64,000 nucleotides of DNA from Bacteroidales bacterium UBA6377 (GCA_002438805.1 DJQV01000016.1:58222-122221), one strand, 5' to 3'; positions 48,095-58,099 are shown, counted from the first letter of the stretch. The notes: generated from the sequence alone by a model not told the origin. Program-made: numbers and translations.

Positions 48095-51000
48095 AAGCGC
48101 CCTGTCGGCGCTCATGGCAGTCACCCTCGGAGCCCAGAATGTAAGGGTAGAAGGCACTGTCAAGGACGCTTCGACTGGCGAGGCCGTCCCTTATGCATCA
48201 GTATTGGTGAGGGGAACGACCAGCGGCACCTCATCTGACGACAAGGGTGCCTATTCCGTTTCAGTTCCCGCCTCGGGAGTACTCGTCTTCTCCGCCATCG
48301 GATACGAGGAGCAGGAGGTGGCCGTGGGTTCAAAGACCAGGATCGACGTCGCCCTCACTCCTGACACGGAGTTCCTCGACGAGACCATCGTGGTAGCCTA
48401 CGGTGTACAGAAGAAATCATCGTTCGTCGGCTCGGCCACCCAGCTCAGCGGCGACAAGCTCACCAAGATGCAGGCCAGCAACGTCTCCAAGTCTCTTGAA
48501 GGCGCGGTGGCAGGTCTTCAGACCGCAAGCTCATCAGGCACCCCGGGATCCGGCGCAAGCATCCAGATCCGTGGATTCGGCTCTGTGAGCGCCTCCACCT
48601 CACCTCTCATCGTGGTGGACGGAACCCCTTATGAGGGAAGCCTCAACTCCATCCCGACCCAGGACATCGAGTCCATCACCGTCCTGAAGGACGCCGCAGC
48701 CAACTCCATGTACGGAGCCCGCGGATCCAACGGTGTGATCATGGTGACCACCAAGAGGGGAACAGCCGGCAAGGTGACCATCAACTTCGACGCCAAGGTC
48801 GGCGTGAACTCAAGGGCTGTACCTGCCTACGATGTCATCACTGACCCGGGCGAATACTACGAGATGGCCTGGGAGGCCGCAAGGAATGGCGTTCTGGGAT
48901 CAAGGGATCTCGCACAGGCCGGCATCTATGCGTCAGCCAACCTGCTCAAACTCCTCGGACCATACAACATCTATGAAGGTATTGCAGACGACCAGATCGT
49001 AGATCCTGGCACCGGCAAGCTCAACGCCAACGCCAGCTACCGCAAATGGAGCGACGACTGGAGCAAGGACGTGTTCCGCAGCGGCATCCGTCAGGAATAC
49101 AACGTCTCCGCCGCAGGCGGCTCCGATGCCACCCAGGGCTACATGTCAGTATCCTATCTCAACGACGAGGGATATGTGCCGAACTCAGGCTTCAACCGTA
49201 TCGCGGTGCGCGCCAAGGTTGACCATACCGTCAACAAATTCATCAAGGCAGGCATCAACCTCGCCTACTCCAACACCGTACAGCGCCAGTACAACGACAA
49301 TGAGGGCAGCAACTACTCCAACTTGTTCATGTTCTCCCAGATGATCGCGCCGATCTACCCTATCTATCTCTACGACGACAACGGCAACCGCCAGTACGAC
49401 GAGCTCGGCAACGTGAAATACGACTGGGGCGAGACAGGACGTGCATACGCCCCGACCAGCAACGCCTACGGTCAGCTGATGTCATCAATTGCCAAGACCA
49501 CCAGGGACAACATCTCCTCAAGAGGATATGTCAATATCAATCTCCTCAAGGACCTCGTGTTCTCAGCGAATGTCGCCTATGACGTGTTCAATACCGTATA
49601 CGACATCTACGCGACTCCTAACGGAGGAGATGCAGCCAACGTAGGAGGCCGCGGCGAGCAGGAGGCCGACCGCTACATGGCCCTCAACGCCAACCAGCTC
49701 CTCACTTGGACCCCGACATTCGGCGACCACAGCCTCAACGTCCTCCTCGGACACGAGACCAAGGCCGACAACTCCTACACGCTCTACGGGCAGATGACCG
49801 GCTTCGTCAACAAGACGGTGACCGACTTCGCCAACGCCACCAACTATCAGGATCTCACCTCATACCGCAGCAGCTACTTCCTTGAGGGCGTCTTCTCAAG
49901 GGCCGAGTACAACTTCGCCAACAAATACTACCTCTCAGCCTCCTACCGCATGGACGGGTCATCCCGCTTCGCACCGGACAAGAGATGGGGCAACTTCTGG
50001 GCAGTCGGCGCATCATGGAACGCCAAGGCCGAGTCCTTCCTCCAGGAAGCCGCATGGCTCGACAACCTCAAGCTCAAAGCCAGCTACGGTACCCAGGGCA
50101 ACGACAACATCGGTGTCAACCGTGTCTACGAGAACCTCTACCGCATCGACCGTGTCGACGGCAAGGCTTCTCTCACACAGACCTTCCGCGCAGCACCTGA
50201 GGTGACCTGGGAGAAATCCAACAACTTCAACACCGGTTTCGAGACCAGGCTCTTCGGCAGGCTCGGCGTCAACTTCGAGTACTTCGTCAAGGAGACCAAG
50301 GACATGATTTATTACCGTCCTCTGGCCCTCTCACAGGGAAAGCCGAGCTCACAGCTGGTCAACGACATGGACATGATGAACACCGGTTTCGAGTTCGAAG
50401 TCAGCGCTGACCTTGTAAAGACATCAGACTTCAACTGGAGCATCAACATCAACGGCACCCACTACAAGAACAAACTCACCCGCCTCCCGTCCGACTACCC
50501 TGCAGAAGGCAAGCAGGTCGGCAACTACTGGCGTGAGGTAGGTTCTTCCCTGTACAACTACTACCTCTATGAGTGGGCGGGTGTCAACCCCGAGACCGGT
50601 GCGGCCCAGTATTACAAGTACGACGACGAAGGCAATCAGAGCATAGTGAACAGCACCTCCGAAGCATCTTACGTGAAGACCGGCAAGAACCCTATTCCTG
50701 ACCTCTACGGTGGTTTCGGTACCGTCCTTACATGGAAAGGCTTCGACTTCAGCGCCAACTTCGCATACCAGATCGGGGGCTACACTCTCGACTCTGTATA
50801 CCAGCAACTCATGTCTTCAGGCTCAGCCGGCACCAACTGGCACAAGGACATGTTCAACCGCTGGACTCCGCAGAACACCGGCAGCGACATCCCTAAACTC
50901 CAGTTCAACGAGCAGGAGGCAAACCAGACCTCCACAAGGTGGCTCATCAAGTCCTCTTACCTCAGCCTGAGGAACGTCACCGTAGGATACACCCTGCCTA

Positions 51001-51176
51001 AGAGCCTGACCAGCAGGCTTTCCATCGCCGGAATTAGGTTATATCTCACCGCAGACAACGTGTTCTACACATCCGAGAGGAAGGGCATGGATGTCCGCAA
51101 GTCATTCTCCGGTGGCAACGGATTCACCTATTCCGCACTCCGCACAGTTTCCGGAGGCGTAACTCTCACATTCTAA
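48072..51176 (+). CDS. SusC/RagA-family TonB-dependent transporter (right)
   Basis: A 1034-residue outer-membrane importer: signal peptide MKKAKLFLSALSALMAVTLGA, CarboxypepD-regulatory-like domain, TonB-box region LDETIVVAYG, plug with the SusC signature (AGLQTASSSGTPGSGASIQIRG, written here as part of residues 150-175), and a barrel ending in GGVTLTF. The beginning is nearly identical to the left SusC, the rest clearly diverged. ATG at 48072; a TTG six bases upstream is rejected. No promoter is recognised upstream in the present orientation, so expression may depend on inversion of the adjoining segment. Confidence 0.94.
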   Translation: MKKAKLFLSALSALMAVTLGAQNVRVEGTVKDASTGEAVPYASVLVRGTTSGTSSDDKGAYSVSVPASGVLVFSAIGYEEQEVAVGSKTRIDVALTPDTEFLDETIVVAYGVQKKSSFVGSATQLSGDKLTKMQASNVSKSLEGAVAGLQTASSSGTPGSGASIQIRGFGSVSASTSPLIVVDGTPYEGSLNSIPTQDIESITVLKDAAANSMYGARGSNGVIMVTTKRGTAGKVTINFDAKVGVNSRAVPAYDVITDPGEYYEMAWEAARNGVLGSRDLAQAGIYASANLLKLLGPYNIYEGIADDQIVDPGTGKLNANASYRKWSDDWSKDVFRSGIRQEYNVSAAGGSDATQGYMSVSYLNDEGYVPNSGFNRIAVRAKVDHTVNKFIKAGINLAYSNTVQRQYNDNEGSNYSNLFMFSQMIAPIYPIYLYDDNGNRQYDELGNVKYDWGETGRAYAPTSNAYGQLMSSIAKTTRDNISSRGYVNINLLKDLVFSANVAYDVFNTVYDIYATPNGGDAANVGGRGEQEADRYMALNANQLLTWTPTFGDHSLNVLLGHETKADNSYTLYGQMTGFVNKTVTDFANATNYQDLTSYRSSYFLEGVFSRAEYNFANKYYLSASYRMDGSSRFAPDKRWGNFWAVGASWNAKAESFLQEAAWLDNLKLKASYGTQGNDNIGVNRVYENLYRIDRVDGKASLTQTFRAAPEVTWEKSNNFNTGFETRLFGRLGVNFEYFVKETKDMIYYRPLALSQGKPSSQLVNDMDMMNTGFEFEVSADLVKTSDFNWSININGTHYKNKLTRLPSDYPAEGKQVGNYWREVGSSLYNYYLYEWAGVNPETGAAQYYKYDDEGNQSIVNSTSEASYVKTGKNPIPDLYGGFGTVLTWKGFDFSANFAYQIGGYTLDSVYQQLMSSGSAGTNWHKDMFNRWTPQNTGSDIPKLQFNEQEANQTSTRWLIKSSYLSLRNVTVGYTLPKSLTSRLSIAGIRLYLTADNVFYTSERKGMDVRKSFSGGNGFTYSALRTVSGGVTLTF

Positions 51177-51194
51177 AAATAGGAGATAAAGACA

Positions 51195-52730
51195 ATGAAA
51201 AAATACATAGCAATCCTGGCTTCAGCAGCCCTCGTATTCAGCTCCTGCGAGAAATCGTTTGAAGTTGAGGACTCCAGCAGGCTCTCCGGAAGCGAAGCGG
51301 CCACCATGGTCGAGCAGGACCCTTCGTTCCTCTTGTCCTATGTCAACGGCTTCTACTCATGGATGGTCCAGTACAGGACCAGCGGATCGAGCAGCGCCGC
51401 ACACGATGACTTCGGTTTCCTCTGTGTCGGATACAATACCGACATGATGGGACAGGACATAGCCATCAACGGCACATGGAACTGGGGAACCTACGACATC
51501 AACCACGACTACGGCGCATACAACTACAACCGCACGTACATCTTCTGGAACTTCTTCTACACCCTGATCAAGAAGTGCAACGAGGTGATCGACTTCTTCG
51601 GTACCGATGACCCTGTCAACGCCACTCTCCGCGGCTACCTCGGACAGGCCTACGCGCTTCGCGCCTTCAGCTACACCTACCTTATGCAGCTGTACCAGGA
51701 CACGGTGGAGGGCACTACTCCTTCGATGACTTTCCGCGATTCTGCTCCTGGCGTGCCGATCGTCTATGCGACCCGTGACGGAGTCTCCACCGAAGAGGCG
51801 ACCGCAAAGGCCGGCCGCAACACTCTTGCTGACATCAAAGTCGAGGTGGAACGCAATCTCGCACTCGCACTCCCGCTTCTGGAAGGGTACGAGAGAGCCT
51901 CCAAGAACGAGGTCAACACCCAGGTGGCCCAGGGTATAGCCGCACGCTACTACCTTCTCACCCAACAGTGGGACAAAGCCATCACCGCAGCCCAGGCCGC
52001 ACAGAAGGGCTTCGACCTTATGGACAACGCCCGCGTCAACTCCGGCTTCATGGATATCAGCGACAATGAAGTTCTCTGGGGCTTCGACCACAACGCCGAG
52101 ACCATGACAAGCTATGCCTCATTCTTCTCCCACATGAGCAACGACAGTCAGGGCTACGGTGGCGTAGGACAGTCAGTACACTGCATCGACAGCCGTCTGT
52201 ACAACTCCATGGAGAATACCGACTACCGCAAGACTCTCTTCAACGGCCCCGACGGAGATGCCGCAGCAGCCACCACCGGCGCCAAGTTGCCTTATGCAGC
52301 AAGGAAATTCGGCTATATGGCAGGTTGGCTTCAGGACTACATTTTCATGCGCAACGCTGAGATGATCCTCATCGAGGCCGAGGCCCACGCCCGTCTGTCC
52401 GACGGACAGGCTGCCACTACCCTCGGCAAGCTCATGGCCATGCGCGACCCTTCATGGGGCAAGGGCACTGTCACAGTGGACGATGTGCTTCTGCAGCGCC
52501 GCATAGAGCTCTGGGGAGAGGGATTCGAGTACTTCGACCTGCGCCGCAACGGCCTTCCGGCAGTAAGGAAATATGATGGTTCCAACCACTCAGCCGAAGC
52601 ACAGTACAACTTCCCGGCACACGGCAAGAGCTGGAATTTCCAGATTCCACGTCAGGAAATGCAGAACAACAACAGCATCACCGAAGAGGAGCAGAACGAG
52701 TGGATCACCGGAACCAAAGAGACTTTTTAA
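51195..52730 (+). CDS. SusD/RagB-family substrate-binding lipoprotein (right)
   Basis: A 511-residue lipoprotein with signal MKKYIAILASAALVFSSC (Cys18). TPR-like helices (GYLGQAYALRAFSYTYLMQLY) and the SusD C-terminal region (LQRRIELWGEGFEYFDLRRNG, FQIPRQEMQNNNSI) are present. It starts 18 bases after susC and is its partner lid. The N-terminal half differs strongly from the left SusD, so the two systems probably bind different ligands. Confidence 0.92.
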   Translation: MKKYIAILASAALVFSSCEKSFEVEDSSRLSGSEAATMVEQDPSFLLSYVNGFYSWMVQYRTSGSSSAAHDDFGFLCVGYNTDMMGQDIAINGTWNWGTYDINHDYGAYNYNRTYIFWNFFYTLIKKCNEVIDFFGTDDPVNATLRGYLGQAYALRAFSYTYLMQLYQDTVEGTTPSMTFRDSAPGVPIVYATRDGVSTEEATAKAGRNTLADIKVEVERNLALALPLLEGYERASKNEVNTQVAQGIAARYYLLTQQWDKAITAAQAAQKGFDLMDNARVNSGFMDISDNEVLWGFDHNAETMTSYASFFSHMSNDSQGYGGVGQSVHCIDSRLYNSMENTDYRKTLFNGPDGDAAAATTGAKLPYAARKFGYMAGWLQDYIFMRNAEMILIEAEAHARLSDGQAATTLGKLMAMRDPSWGKGTVTVDDVLLQRRIELWGEGFEYFDLRRNGLPAVRKYDGSNHSAEAQYNFPAHGKSWNFQIPRQEMQNNNSITEEEQNEWITGTKETF

Positions 52731-52742
52731 TTCGAAGTTAAG

Positions 52743-53630
52743 ATGAAAAAGATATTTAAACTTTTGCCGCTTGCAGCGGCGATTGCCCTCGCTTCCTGCA
52801 CCAAGGATGCACCAAGCAAGAGCGAGGTGGAGGCCGGATTCGCCAAATATGACGGCCCGGTGCCGACTGTAACGATTTCCGACAAGGTGGAAAGCGACCC
52901 GATGGCAGGCACAGCCACAGTGGATGTCACGTTCGCCGGCCTTTCCAATGAGCTCAAGGATCTCTCTTTCGGAGTGCTTTCCGACACCGACCCCACATTC
53001 GCCGATGCGAAGTTCACAAAGCTCACCGAGGTTGCCGACGGCACCGTAACGGTCAAAGCCAAGGTGTCAGCAGGCAAGACCAACTACATCAGAGGCGTTG
53101 TCGCATTTGAGGCAGGTACGGTCTACTCGGATGTTGTCGAAGTAGAAGTACCGGACGTTCCGTTCTACATCAAGGTTCCAGGAAAGTACACCTGCGCTGG
53201 AATCTACTCTTACGGCACAGAGTCCGAAATAGCAGTCACCTGGACAATAGTCGCCGATGAGACTGATCCTGAGCACAAATGCAGGATCTGGGGTATCGAG
53301 CCTTACTATTATTCAAAGGGTTACGGGAAGGACACCAGCTCGAAACTCAATTCAGTGGAAGCTGTCATCGACTCCGAGGCACGCACACTGACCATAAAGG
53401 ACGGCTCCTACATCAGCCTCGCCACCTCTACGGATTATTATTACGTAAGAGGCGTGGATGCTCCGAGTGTAGAAGATGCAGAGTATTATGCAGACATGGT
53501 TCTCAAGTTTGATGCTGACTGTGCGAACTTGACGCTGGTCAACGGATTCCAGACGATCACCGTCAGCAGAGAGACAGGCGAATCCGACGTGTTCAACTCC
53601 TACGACGGCGGCGTGACTTTCTCAAAGTAA
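52743..53630 (+). CDS. Lipoprotein of unknown fold, susCD-associated (right)
   Basis: A 295-residue lipoprotein: MKKIFKLLPLAAAIALASC with lipobox Cys19. Residues about 35-135 look like a fibronectin-III/Ig-type domain (TATVDVTFAGLSNELKDLSFGVL), and the C-terminal half is beta-rich with several Tyr clusters. No enzyme motif. It occupies the place of the two lipoproteins in the left cassette and, like them, ends with a segment that resembles their C-terminal halves in layout. It is 12 bases downstream of susD and is followed by a terminator. Confidence 0.65.
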   Translation: MKKIFKLLPLAAAIALASCTKDAPSKSEVEAGFAKYDGPVPTVTISDKVESDPMAGTATVDVTFAGLSNELKDLSFGVLSDTDPTFADAKFTKLTEVADGTVTVKAKVSAGKTNYIRGVVAFEAGTVYSDVVEVEVPDVPFYIKVPGKYTCAGIYSYGTESEIAVTWTIVADETDPEHKCRIWGIEPYYYSKGYGKDTSSKLNSVEAVIDSEARTLTIKDGSYISLATSTDYYYVRGVDAPSVEDAEYYADMVLKFDADCANLTLVNGFQTITVSRETGESDVFNSYDGGVTFSK

Positions 53631-53650
53631 CATTCCTCCGATGAAACCAG

Positions 53651-53691
53651 ACCTTCCGCAATTCCCTTTCACGGGATACGGAAGGTTTTTT
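53651..53691 (+). terminator. Terminator between lipoprotein and protease, right cassette
   Basis: ACCTTCCG (53651-53658) pairs with CGGAAGGT (53679-53686), a smaller CCC/GGG pairing lies inside, and six T follow. It separates the susCD-lipoprotein unit from the protease-barrel unit, as in the left cassette. Confidence 0.8.
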
Positions 53692-53716
53692 GTTCGTTTT
53701 TAATTACCTTAGCATC

Positions 53717-56299
53717 ATGAAACCGAATACACCATTTCTTCCCCTTGCGGCAGGGGCTGCACTTCTGCTCGCCTCGTGCTCGCAGGAGCGGCTTGACCTG
53801 AGGGGGGATGCAGGCTCGGGGGTCTACGAGAACGTGGCTCCCGCAGGGGCCGCACAAGGCCATATCCGTGTCAAATTCACCTCAGAACCATCCATGACAA
53901 AATCCGGGGGCACAGCGGACGTGGATCTCTCCGCACTCGGAGAATACACGATGGTGAGAACCTTCCCAGAGGCCGGACGCTTCGAGGCCCGGCACAGGGA
54001 ATACGGCCTGCACCTTTGGTATGACATCTTCTTCGATGAGAGCAAGCCGCTTACCAGGGCTGCAAACGACATCGCCGCAGCCGATGGGGTGGACATTGTC
54101 GAGTACGTACAGCCTGTGACCCAGACCTCGGTCTTCCCGTTCAACGACCCCAATGCCGGAAAACAGTGGCACTACTATAACCCCGGAACGCAGGCGGGCA
54201 CCGTGGCGGGGAGCGACATCAATGTCGTCCCGGCATGGGAAGTGACCACAGGACGCCCGGATGTCATCGTGGCCATCAGCGACGGCGGTCTCCAGTGGGA
54301 CCACCCCGACATGGCCCGGAACATGTGGGTCAACCAGGCCGAGTTCAACGGAAAACCCGGCGTGGACGATGACGGCAACGGCTACGTGGACGACATCTAC
54401 GGCTACAACTTCCTGGTTTCCTCCGGCGGCTACGGGATGAAAGGCACCATAACGCCGGGAGACCACGGCACGCACGTGGGAGGCACCGTGGCGGCGGTCA
54501 ACAACAACGGAGTCGGGGTGTGCGGCATCGCGGGCGGTGACGGCTCTCCCGAGAGCGGAGTACGCCTGATGAGCACCCAGACTTCAGACGGATCAGCCTA
54601 TATCGGCAGCGCCTTCGTCTATGCAGCAGACAACGGAGCCGTGCTCATCAACTGCAGCTGGTCTATTGAGGGCAACTCCACCCCGCAATCCGTAACGACC
54701 GGCATCAATTACTTCAACGAATGCGCCGGCATCGACCCCGACACAAAGGCCCAGACCGGCCCTATGGCCGGAGGGCTGTGCATATTCGCAGCCGGCAACG
54801 ATAACCGCAGTTCCCAAGCCTACCCCGCGATGGACGACAACGTGATGGCTGTGGCCTCCATCGGCGCCGATTTCCAGAAAGCCTATTATTCCAACTTCGG
54901 CTCATGGGTGGACATCACAGCCCCGGGAGGCGACGCCAACAAGGGCTTCGAGGTTCTTTCCACCCTCCCCGACAACTCATACGGCTCCATGCAGGGCACA
55001 TCCATGGCCTGTCCTCACGTGACAGGCGTTGCAGCGCTTGTCGTATCAAGGTTCGGAGGCCAGGGCTTCATCAGGCAGAACCTGATCGACATCCTCACCG
55101 GCACTGCGAACACGAAACTGTATGAGCACAACCAGGGCTTCATTGGACAGCTCGGCTCCGGTCTCGTGGACGCGGGAGCGGCAGTAAGCGTCTCCACCAC
55201 CGCTCCGGCGGCAGTGACGGACTTCAGCGGAGAGGTCAGCGGCAACACCGTGAGCTTCAACTGGACAGTGCCAGGTGAAGGCATGACACTTCCTCAGGGC
55301 TTCACCATCACCTATGGCGACGAGGAGATTTCCGTGGCGCGGGCAGGGGCCGCATCCGGCAGTAAGATGACCTGCACCGTGAGCGGGCTTGACTTCGATA
55401 CCGAGTATCATTTCAACATCTCTTCACTAAGCGCATTCGGAACAGCGACACCCGGAGGGCCTGAAGTTGTCCTGAAGACAGCTGCCAACCTTCCGCCTGT
55501 CGTGACCCCGCTTGACGGGACTTCCCTGACTCTCAAAAGCTTCGAGACAGGATACCTGCGCTTCAAGGCATCAGACCCTGACGGCGGGAATCTCTCATGC
55601 TCCCTCTCCGAGGGTCTTGAGGGAGCCGTGGCCGGATTCACCGGTGACCTGCTCGTCATCGAAGTGGACGCGCTGAAGGCTGCCGACGGCAAGACATACG
55701 CCGGCTCGCTCTATGTCACCGACGGCCAGCTGACTGTGGAGACAGAGTTCACATATACGATCCAGAAGAACAACCCTCCTGTGGCCTCTTCAGCGATTGA
55801 GAACATAGTATTCGGCAAACTCGGAGAGACTTCGCGTGTGGACCTGACCTCCCATTTCAGTGATGCTGACGGAGAGAATCTGGAATACGAAATCAGGATC
55901 CCTTCTTCCAACTCCACCGTGAAGTGTTCGCTCACGGGCAATGAACTCATCCTCACGGCAAGCTCCTATGGCTCAGTCACCCTGACCGTAAAGGGTTCGG
56001 ATGCCCGTGGGGAAAGCGTTTCACAGACCTTCTCAGTCCTCGTACGTGACGGCTCACGTACTGTGGATCTTTATCCTAACCCGGTGAAGGACAACCTCTT
56101 CGTAAGGACGGGCAGCGTGATGGATGCGGACGTGCTGATCACCAGCCAGTCCGGCGCGACAGTGCTGAAATCCGAAGGCGCGAAGATGGATCCGTTCGCT
56201 CCGCTCAAATTCGACATGAGCTCTCTCCCTGGAGGCACTTATTATGTACGTGTCAAGGGAGAAGGCATCGATGAAGTTTATCCGATAGCTAAGCAATAA
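53717..56299 (+). CDS. S8 subtilisin-like protease with lipobox and T9SS tail, right cassette
   Basis: An 860-residue secreted protease. The signal MKPNTPFLPLAAGAALLLAS ends at lipobox Cys21. A prodomain-like region precedes the subtilase domain, whose triad is Asp189 (ISDGG), His250 (DHGTH) and Ser429 (GTSMACPH). Fibronectin-III-like and cadherin-like repeats follow, and the C-terminus (DLYPNPVKDNLFV...GGTYYVRV) is a T9SS type A sorting tail. ATG at 53717 is preferred over an upstream in-frame TTG in the terminator. A TACCTTAG box five bases before the ATG is a weak -7 candidate. Paralogue of the left protease, with a different insertion pattern before the active-site Ser. Confidence 0.88.
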   Translation: MKPNTPFLPLAAGAALLLASCSQERLDLRGDAGSGVYENVAPAGAAQGHIRVKFTSEPSMTKSGGTADVDLSALGEYTMVRTFPEAGRFEARHREYGLHLWYDIFFDESKPLTRAANDIAAADGVDIVEYVQPVTQTSVFPFNDPNAGKQWHYYNPGTQAGTVAGSDINVVPAWEVTTGRPDVIVAISDGGLQWDHPDMARNMWVNQAEFNGKPGVDDDGNGYVDDIYGYNFLVSSGGYGMKGTITPGDHGTHVGGTVAAVNNNGVGVCGIAGGDGSPESGVRLMSTQTSDGSAYIGSAFVYAADNGAVLINCSWSIEGNSTPQSVTTGINYFNECAGIDPDTKAQTGPMAGGLCIFAAGNDNRSSQAYPAMDDNVMAVASIGADFQKAYYSNFGSWVDITAPGGDANKGFEVLSTLPDNSYGSMQGTSMACPHVTGVAALVVSRFGGQGFIRQNLIDILTGTANTKLYEHNQGFIGQLGSGLVDAGAAVSVSTTAPAAVTDFSGEVSGNTVSFNWTVPGEGMTLPQGFTITYGDEEISVARAGAASGSKMTCTVSGLDFDTEYHFNISSLSAFGTATPGGPEVVLKTAANLPPVVTPLDGTSLTLKSFETGYLRFKASDPDGGNLSCSLSEGLEGAVAGFTGDLLVIEVDALKAADGKTYAGSLYVTDGQLTVETEFTYTIQKNNPPVASSAIENIVFGKLGETSRVDLTSHFSDADGENLEYEIRIPSSNSTVKCSLTGNELILTASSYGSVTLTVKGSDARGESVSQTFSVLVRDGSRTVDLYPNPVKDNLFVRTGSVMDADVLITSQSGATVLKSEGAKMDPFAPLKFDMSSLPGGTYYVRVKGEGIDEVYPIAKQ

Positions 56300-56300
56300 G

Positions 56301-57194
56301 ATGAAAAAAATAATATTGACATTGATGGCCTTTGCCTCAGCCGCTTCAGCGCTGTCCGCACAGACGCTCTCTTCCCTGCTGGTGCCTTCCGGCCCGGAAT
56401 CCCTAGCCCTGGCGGGGAGCACGCTGGCCCGTCCGGCGGGCGTATTCGCAGCAACGGACAACGCATCCGCCATATCCCTTTCCGACAAGAGCTTCGCACT
56501 AGGGGCATCCTATAATCTCTGGGCGCCTCAAAACGTAGGAAGCAGCGTGGCCGATGCCAGCGCGTTCTTCAGGATCAGCGAAAGGTTCGCTTTCGGTCTG
56601 GGTGGACGCTTCTACTCAAGCAAGGAGATGGCGGCCACCAATCTTAACGGCGCGACCATCGACACCTTTACCCCTAAAGACATTATCGGCAACCTCGCCC
56701 TGTCATATAGAGTCCTTGACGGACTCTCCATCGGAGTGACGGGAAAGTACGTCTCTTCATCCATAGCACCCGATCTTTCTGGAACAGCATTCGGAGCGGA
56801 TGTGTCAGTGAGCTGTGCCCATGGCCCGTTCAGCGCAAGCGCAGCTCTTTGCAACCTTGGCTCCGCGGTAAGTTACGGCAGTTCAAGCTACTCCCTGCCT
56901 ATGCTTGCCAAGGCCGGTGCGGCTTTCAGCCTGAAGGGGCTCACGGTCAGCGCAGAGGCTGACTATCTCTTCGACGGGGCTTTCGCAGCATCGCTTGGAG
57001 CGGAGTTTGGTCTTGCAAAAATTGCCTTCCTGCGTGCCGGATACCACTACGGTTCTTCCGAGAAAGGGCTGCCGACCTTCGCCTCCGCCGGAATCGGCCT
57101 CAAGTTCGCCGGTGTAGAACTCAACGCCGCCTATCTCTTCGCTTCCGAGACTCTCGGCGGCACCATGACTTTCGGTCTGGGATACAGTTTCTGA
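56301..57194 (+). CDS. PorV/PorQ-like outer-membrane beta-barrel, right cassette
   Basis: A 297-residue protein with signal peptide MKKIILTLMAFASAASALSA and a mature part of amphipathic beta strands, ending in GLGYSF. The last about 40 residues are almost identical to the left-cassette barrel, while the rest is diverged. The order protease-barrel and the T9SS tail on the protease suggest that it helps export or anchor the protease; this is inference from PorV/PorQ relationship. It starts one base after the protease stop. Confidence 0.6.
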   Translation: MKKIILTLMAFASAASALSAQTLSSLLVPSGPESLALAGSTLARPAGVFAATDNASAISLSDKSFALGASYNLWAPQNVGSSVADASAFFRISERFAFGLGGRFYSSKEMAATNLNGATIDTFTPKDIIGNLALSYRVLDGLSIGVTGKYVSSSIAPDLSGTAFGADVSVSCAHGPFSASAALCNLGSAVSYGSSSYSLPMLAKAGAAFSLKGLTVSAEADYLFDGAFAASLGAEFGLAKIAFLRAGYHYGSSEKGLPTFASAGIGLKFAGVELNAAYLFASETLGGTMTFGLGYSF

Positions 57195-57211
57195 ACTCAC
57201 ATGCCTGTTTT

Positions 57212-57247
57212 TGTCCGGCCAGAGGGGTATCTGGCCGGACATTTTTT
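57212..57247 (+). terminator. Terminator of the right SusCD/protease cassette
   Basis: TGTCCGGCCAGA (57212-57223) and TCTGGCCGGACA (57230-57241), perfect 12-bp stem over GGGGTA, then six T. Stem shared with the left-cassette terminator. Confidence 0.9.
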
Positions 57248-57259
57248 GTGTTCGAGAAA

Positions 57260-58093
57260 CTACTCCTGACTGGCGCCGCCGACGAGATCGAGAATTTCAG
57301 AAGTGATCTTCTGTTGGCGGCCCTTGTTGTATTCGAGCGTCAAGTCCGCGAGGAGGTGCTCTCCGTTGTCCGTAGCTGCCTGCATGGCCACCGTGCGTGC
57401 GGCCTGTTCTGCAGCCTCCGAATCAAGCACAGCGGCATAGAACTTCAGGCAGATCATCTGGGGCAGCAAATTCGAGGCGATGGTGTGCGCATCCGGTTCG
57501 AAGATGAAATCGTCCTGCTCCGCCTGCGCAGAAGCAGCGGAAAAGAGCGAGAATGGCATGTAGGTCTCCACAGTTGGCCTCTGCACTGAAGTTGAGATGA
57601 AGCGGTTGTAGACAAGGAGTATCTTGGAGAATTCTCCCCTTTCGTAGCGGTCAATCAGAGCGTGTGCGAATGCTGATGCCTTGTCATAGCTGGTGTGGGC
57701 TATGAGGTCGCTGTAGTCCGCTTCGGGCTTGTAACCCGCCCGTCGGACCGCCTCCGCACATTTCTTTCCCACAGGGAAGTAGACCAGACCATGGTATTTG
57801 TCCCTGAGTTCAAGGGCAGTACGGATGACATTTGCATTGAATGCCCCGCAAAGGGAGGTGTTGGATGATATCACAACCACCGCCACCGGGGCGTCGCAGG
57901 CCACAGCCTTCTGTTCGAGCGGCCCCACCGCCGCGAGTATGTCCGAGAGGGCATCCGCATACGGTCTCATCCCTTCTATGACCTTCTGCGCCTTGCGCAG
58001 CTTGGCCGAAGAGACGAGCTTCATCGCAGAAGTCACCTGCAAGGTGCTTCTGACTGAACCTATACGGTCTTTGACTTCGCGCAATGATGCCAT
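57260..58093 (-). CDS. atpG: ATP synthase F1 gamma subunit
   Basis: A 277-residue central-stalk subunit. The N-terminal helix (SLREVKDRIGSVRSTLQVTSAMKLVSSAKLRKAQ) and the matching C-terminal helix (AMQAATDNGEHLLADLTLEYNKGRQQKITSEILDLVGG) form the rotating coiled coil; between them is the Rossmann-like domain with SSNTSLCGAFNANV. Last gene of the operon, six bases after atpA. Confidence 0.96.
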   Translation of the reverse strand: MASLREVKDRIGSVRSTLQVTSAMKLVSSAKLRKAQKVIEGMRPYADALSDILAAVGPLEQKAVACDAPVAVVVISSNTSLCGAFNANVIRTALELRDKYHGLVYFPVGKKCAEAVRRAGYKPEADYSDLIAHTSYDKASAFAHALIDRYERGEFSKILLVYNRFISTSVQRPTVETYMPFSLFSAASAQAEQDDFIFEPDAHTIASNLLPQMICLKFYAAVLDSEAAEQAARTVAMQAATDNGEHLLADLTLEYNKGRQQKITSEILDLVGGASQE

Positions 58094-58099
58094 ATACTA

